A stretch of 64,000 bases of DNA from NCBI GenBank assembly GCA_038380435.1, contig JAWZYU010000025.1, positions 27,194,707 to 27,258,706 on the forward strand. Reading direction: 5' to 3'. Source of the DNA: Ryuthela nishihirai. Lineage: Eukaryota; Arthropoda; Arachnida; Araneae; Heptathelidae. A program made the position numbers and the translations under genes. Positions 63,955 through 64,000 of this stretch are shown one piece after another; position 1 is the stretch's first letter; each line of letters begins with the position of its first letter. Below the pieces are notes generated by a model that saw only the letters and a list, made by a program, of their open reading frames with translations, searched no databases and had not been told where the DNA came from.

Positions 63955-64000
63955 AATGTAGGCATAGGTGTTTGTGTTGCTTTTCTGCTGAGGTCTTGCC
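63955..64000 (+). mobile_element. SINE-B, cut by the window end
   Basis: GTAGGCATAGGTGTTTGTGT and CTTTTCTGCTGAGGTCTTGC match the SINE-B body just after the B box. The rest is beyond 64000. Confidence 0.85.

Noticed and set aside
1..64000. A CRISPR array, operon, defence island or other prokaryotic system
   Set aside because: The tandem arrays lack the repeat-spacer pattern, and all genes with recognisable families are eukaryotic. Introns and SINEs rule out a prokaryotic context.

Overview
This is AT-rich eukaryotic DNA with spliced exons, two abundant tRNA-derived SINE families, satellite arrays and the decayed remains of nearly every major transposon class. Residue patterns of the transposon proteins (a 412-like Gag, a Penelope-like reverse transcriptase, ZBED/SCAND3-like hAT and DUF4817-type mariner transposases) point to an arthropod, most likely an arachnid. 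That placement is inference. No prokaryotic features, true tRNA genes, rRNA or CRISPR arrays are seen.

Layout. (1) 100-7475, + strand: the last four coding exons of a tubulin tyrosine ligase-like (TTLL) polyglutamylase. Splice phases close perfectly over 534 nt, and the introns hold decayed SINEs, a Tc1 remnant and small inverted-repeat elements. This is the only gene supported with confidence. (2) 7.5-14 kb: 3' flank, a hAT-like MITE, a mariner-like remnant and SINEs. (3) 14.4-20.4 kb: two unrelated LTR-retrotransposon remnants that converge near 15.9 kb. The minus-strand one is split by a LINE 3' end and by a 1.85-kb array of a 53-bp repeat derived from its own coding sequence. (4) 20.5-23.2 kb: a foldback element whose arms carry tRNA-like sequences. 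(5) 23.2-29.1 kb: a nested stack, in which a Penelope-like element is split by a palindromic DNA element that itself received a SINE-A, a SINE-B and a LINE. (6) 30.7-39.3 kb: about 37 copies of a 227-bp satellite with a 2,731-bp higher-order period. (7) 40.9-50.3 kb: dense SINEs, a palindromic Tc1/mariner MITE, a Tc1 remnant, a degenerate tandem array and an unidentified 621-bp GC-rich insertion. (8) 50.4-55.3 kb: a hAT transposon with broken transposase carrying an R2-like endonuclease fragment, next to a LINE remnant split by a 1,442-bp mariner-like element. (9) 55.3-64 kb: mostly unrecognised AT-rich DNA with SINE-B copies, inverted-repeat elements, a possible orphan exon and a Helitron-like end.

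How the parts relate. SINE-A (about 380 bp, (AACCC)n-type 3' end) and SINE-B (about 200 bp, (AATA)n-type tail) both have RNA polymerase III A/B boxes. Several copies have 10-15 bp target-site duplications, so they were mobilised by LINE machinery. All transposase, integrase-type and reverse-transcriptase genes in the window are broken, so nothing here looks autonomously active. Target duplications and nesting give a relative insertion history. No new coherent gene system was found. The most novel-looking items are the tRNA-armed foldback family, the 621-bp GC-rich insertion, the higher-order satellite and the coding-derived minisatellite.
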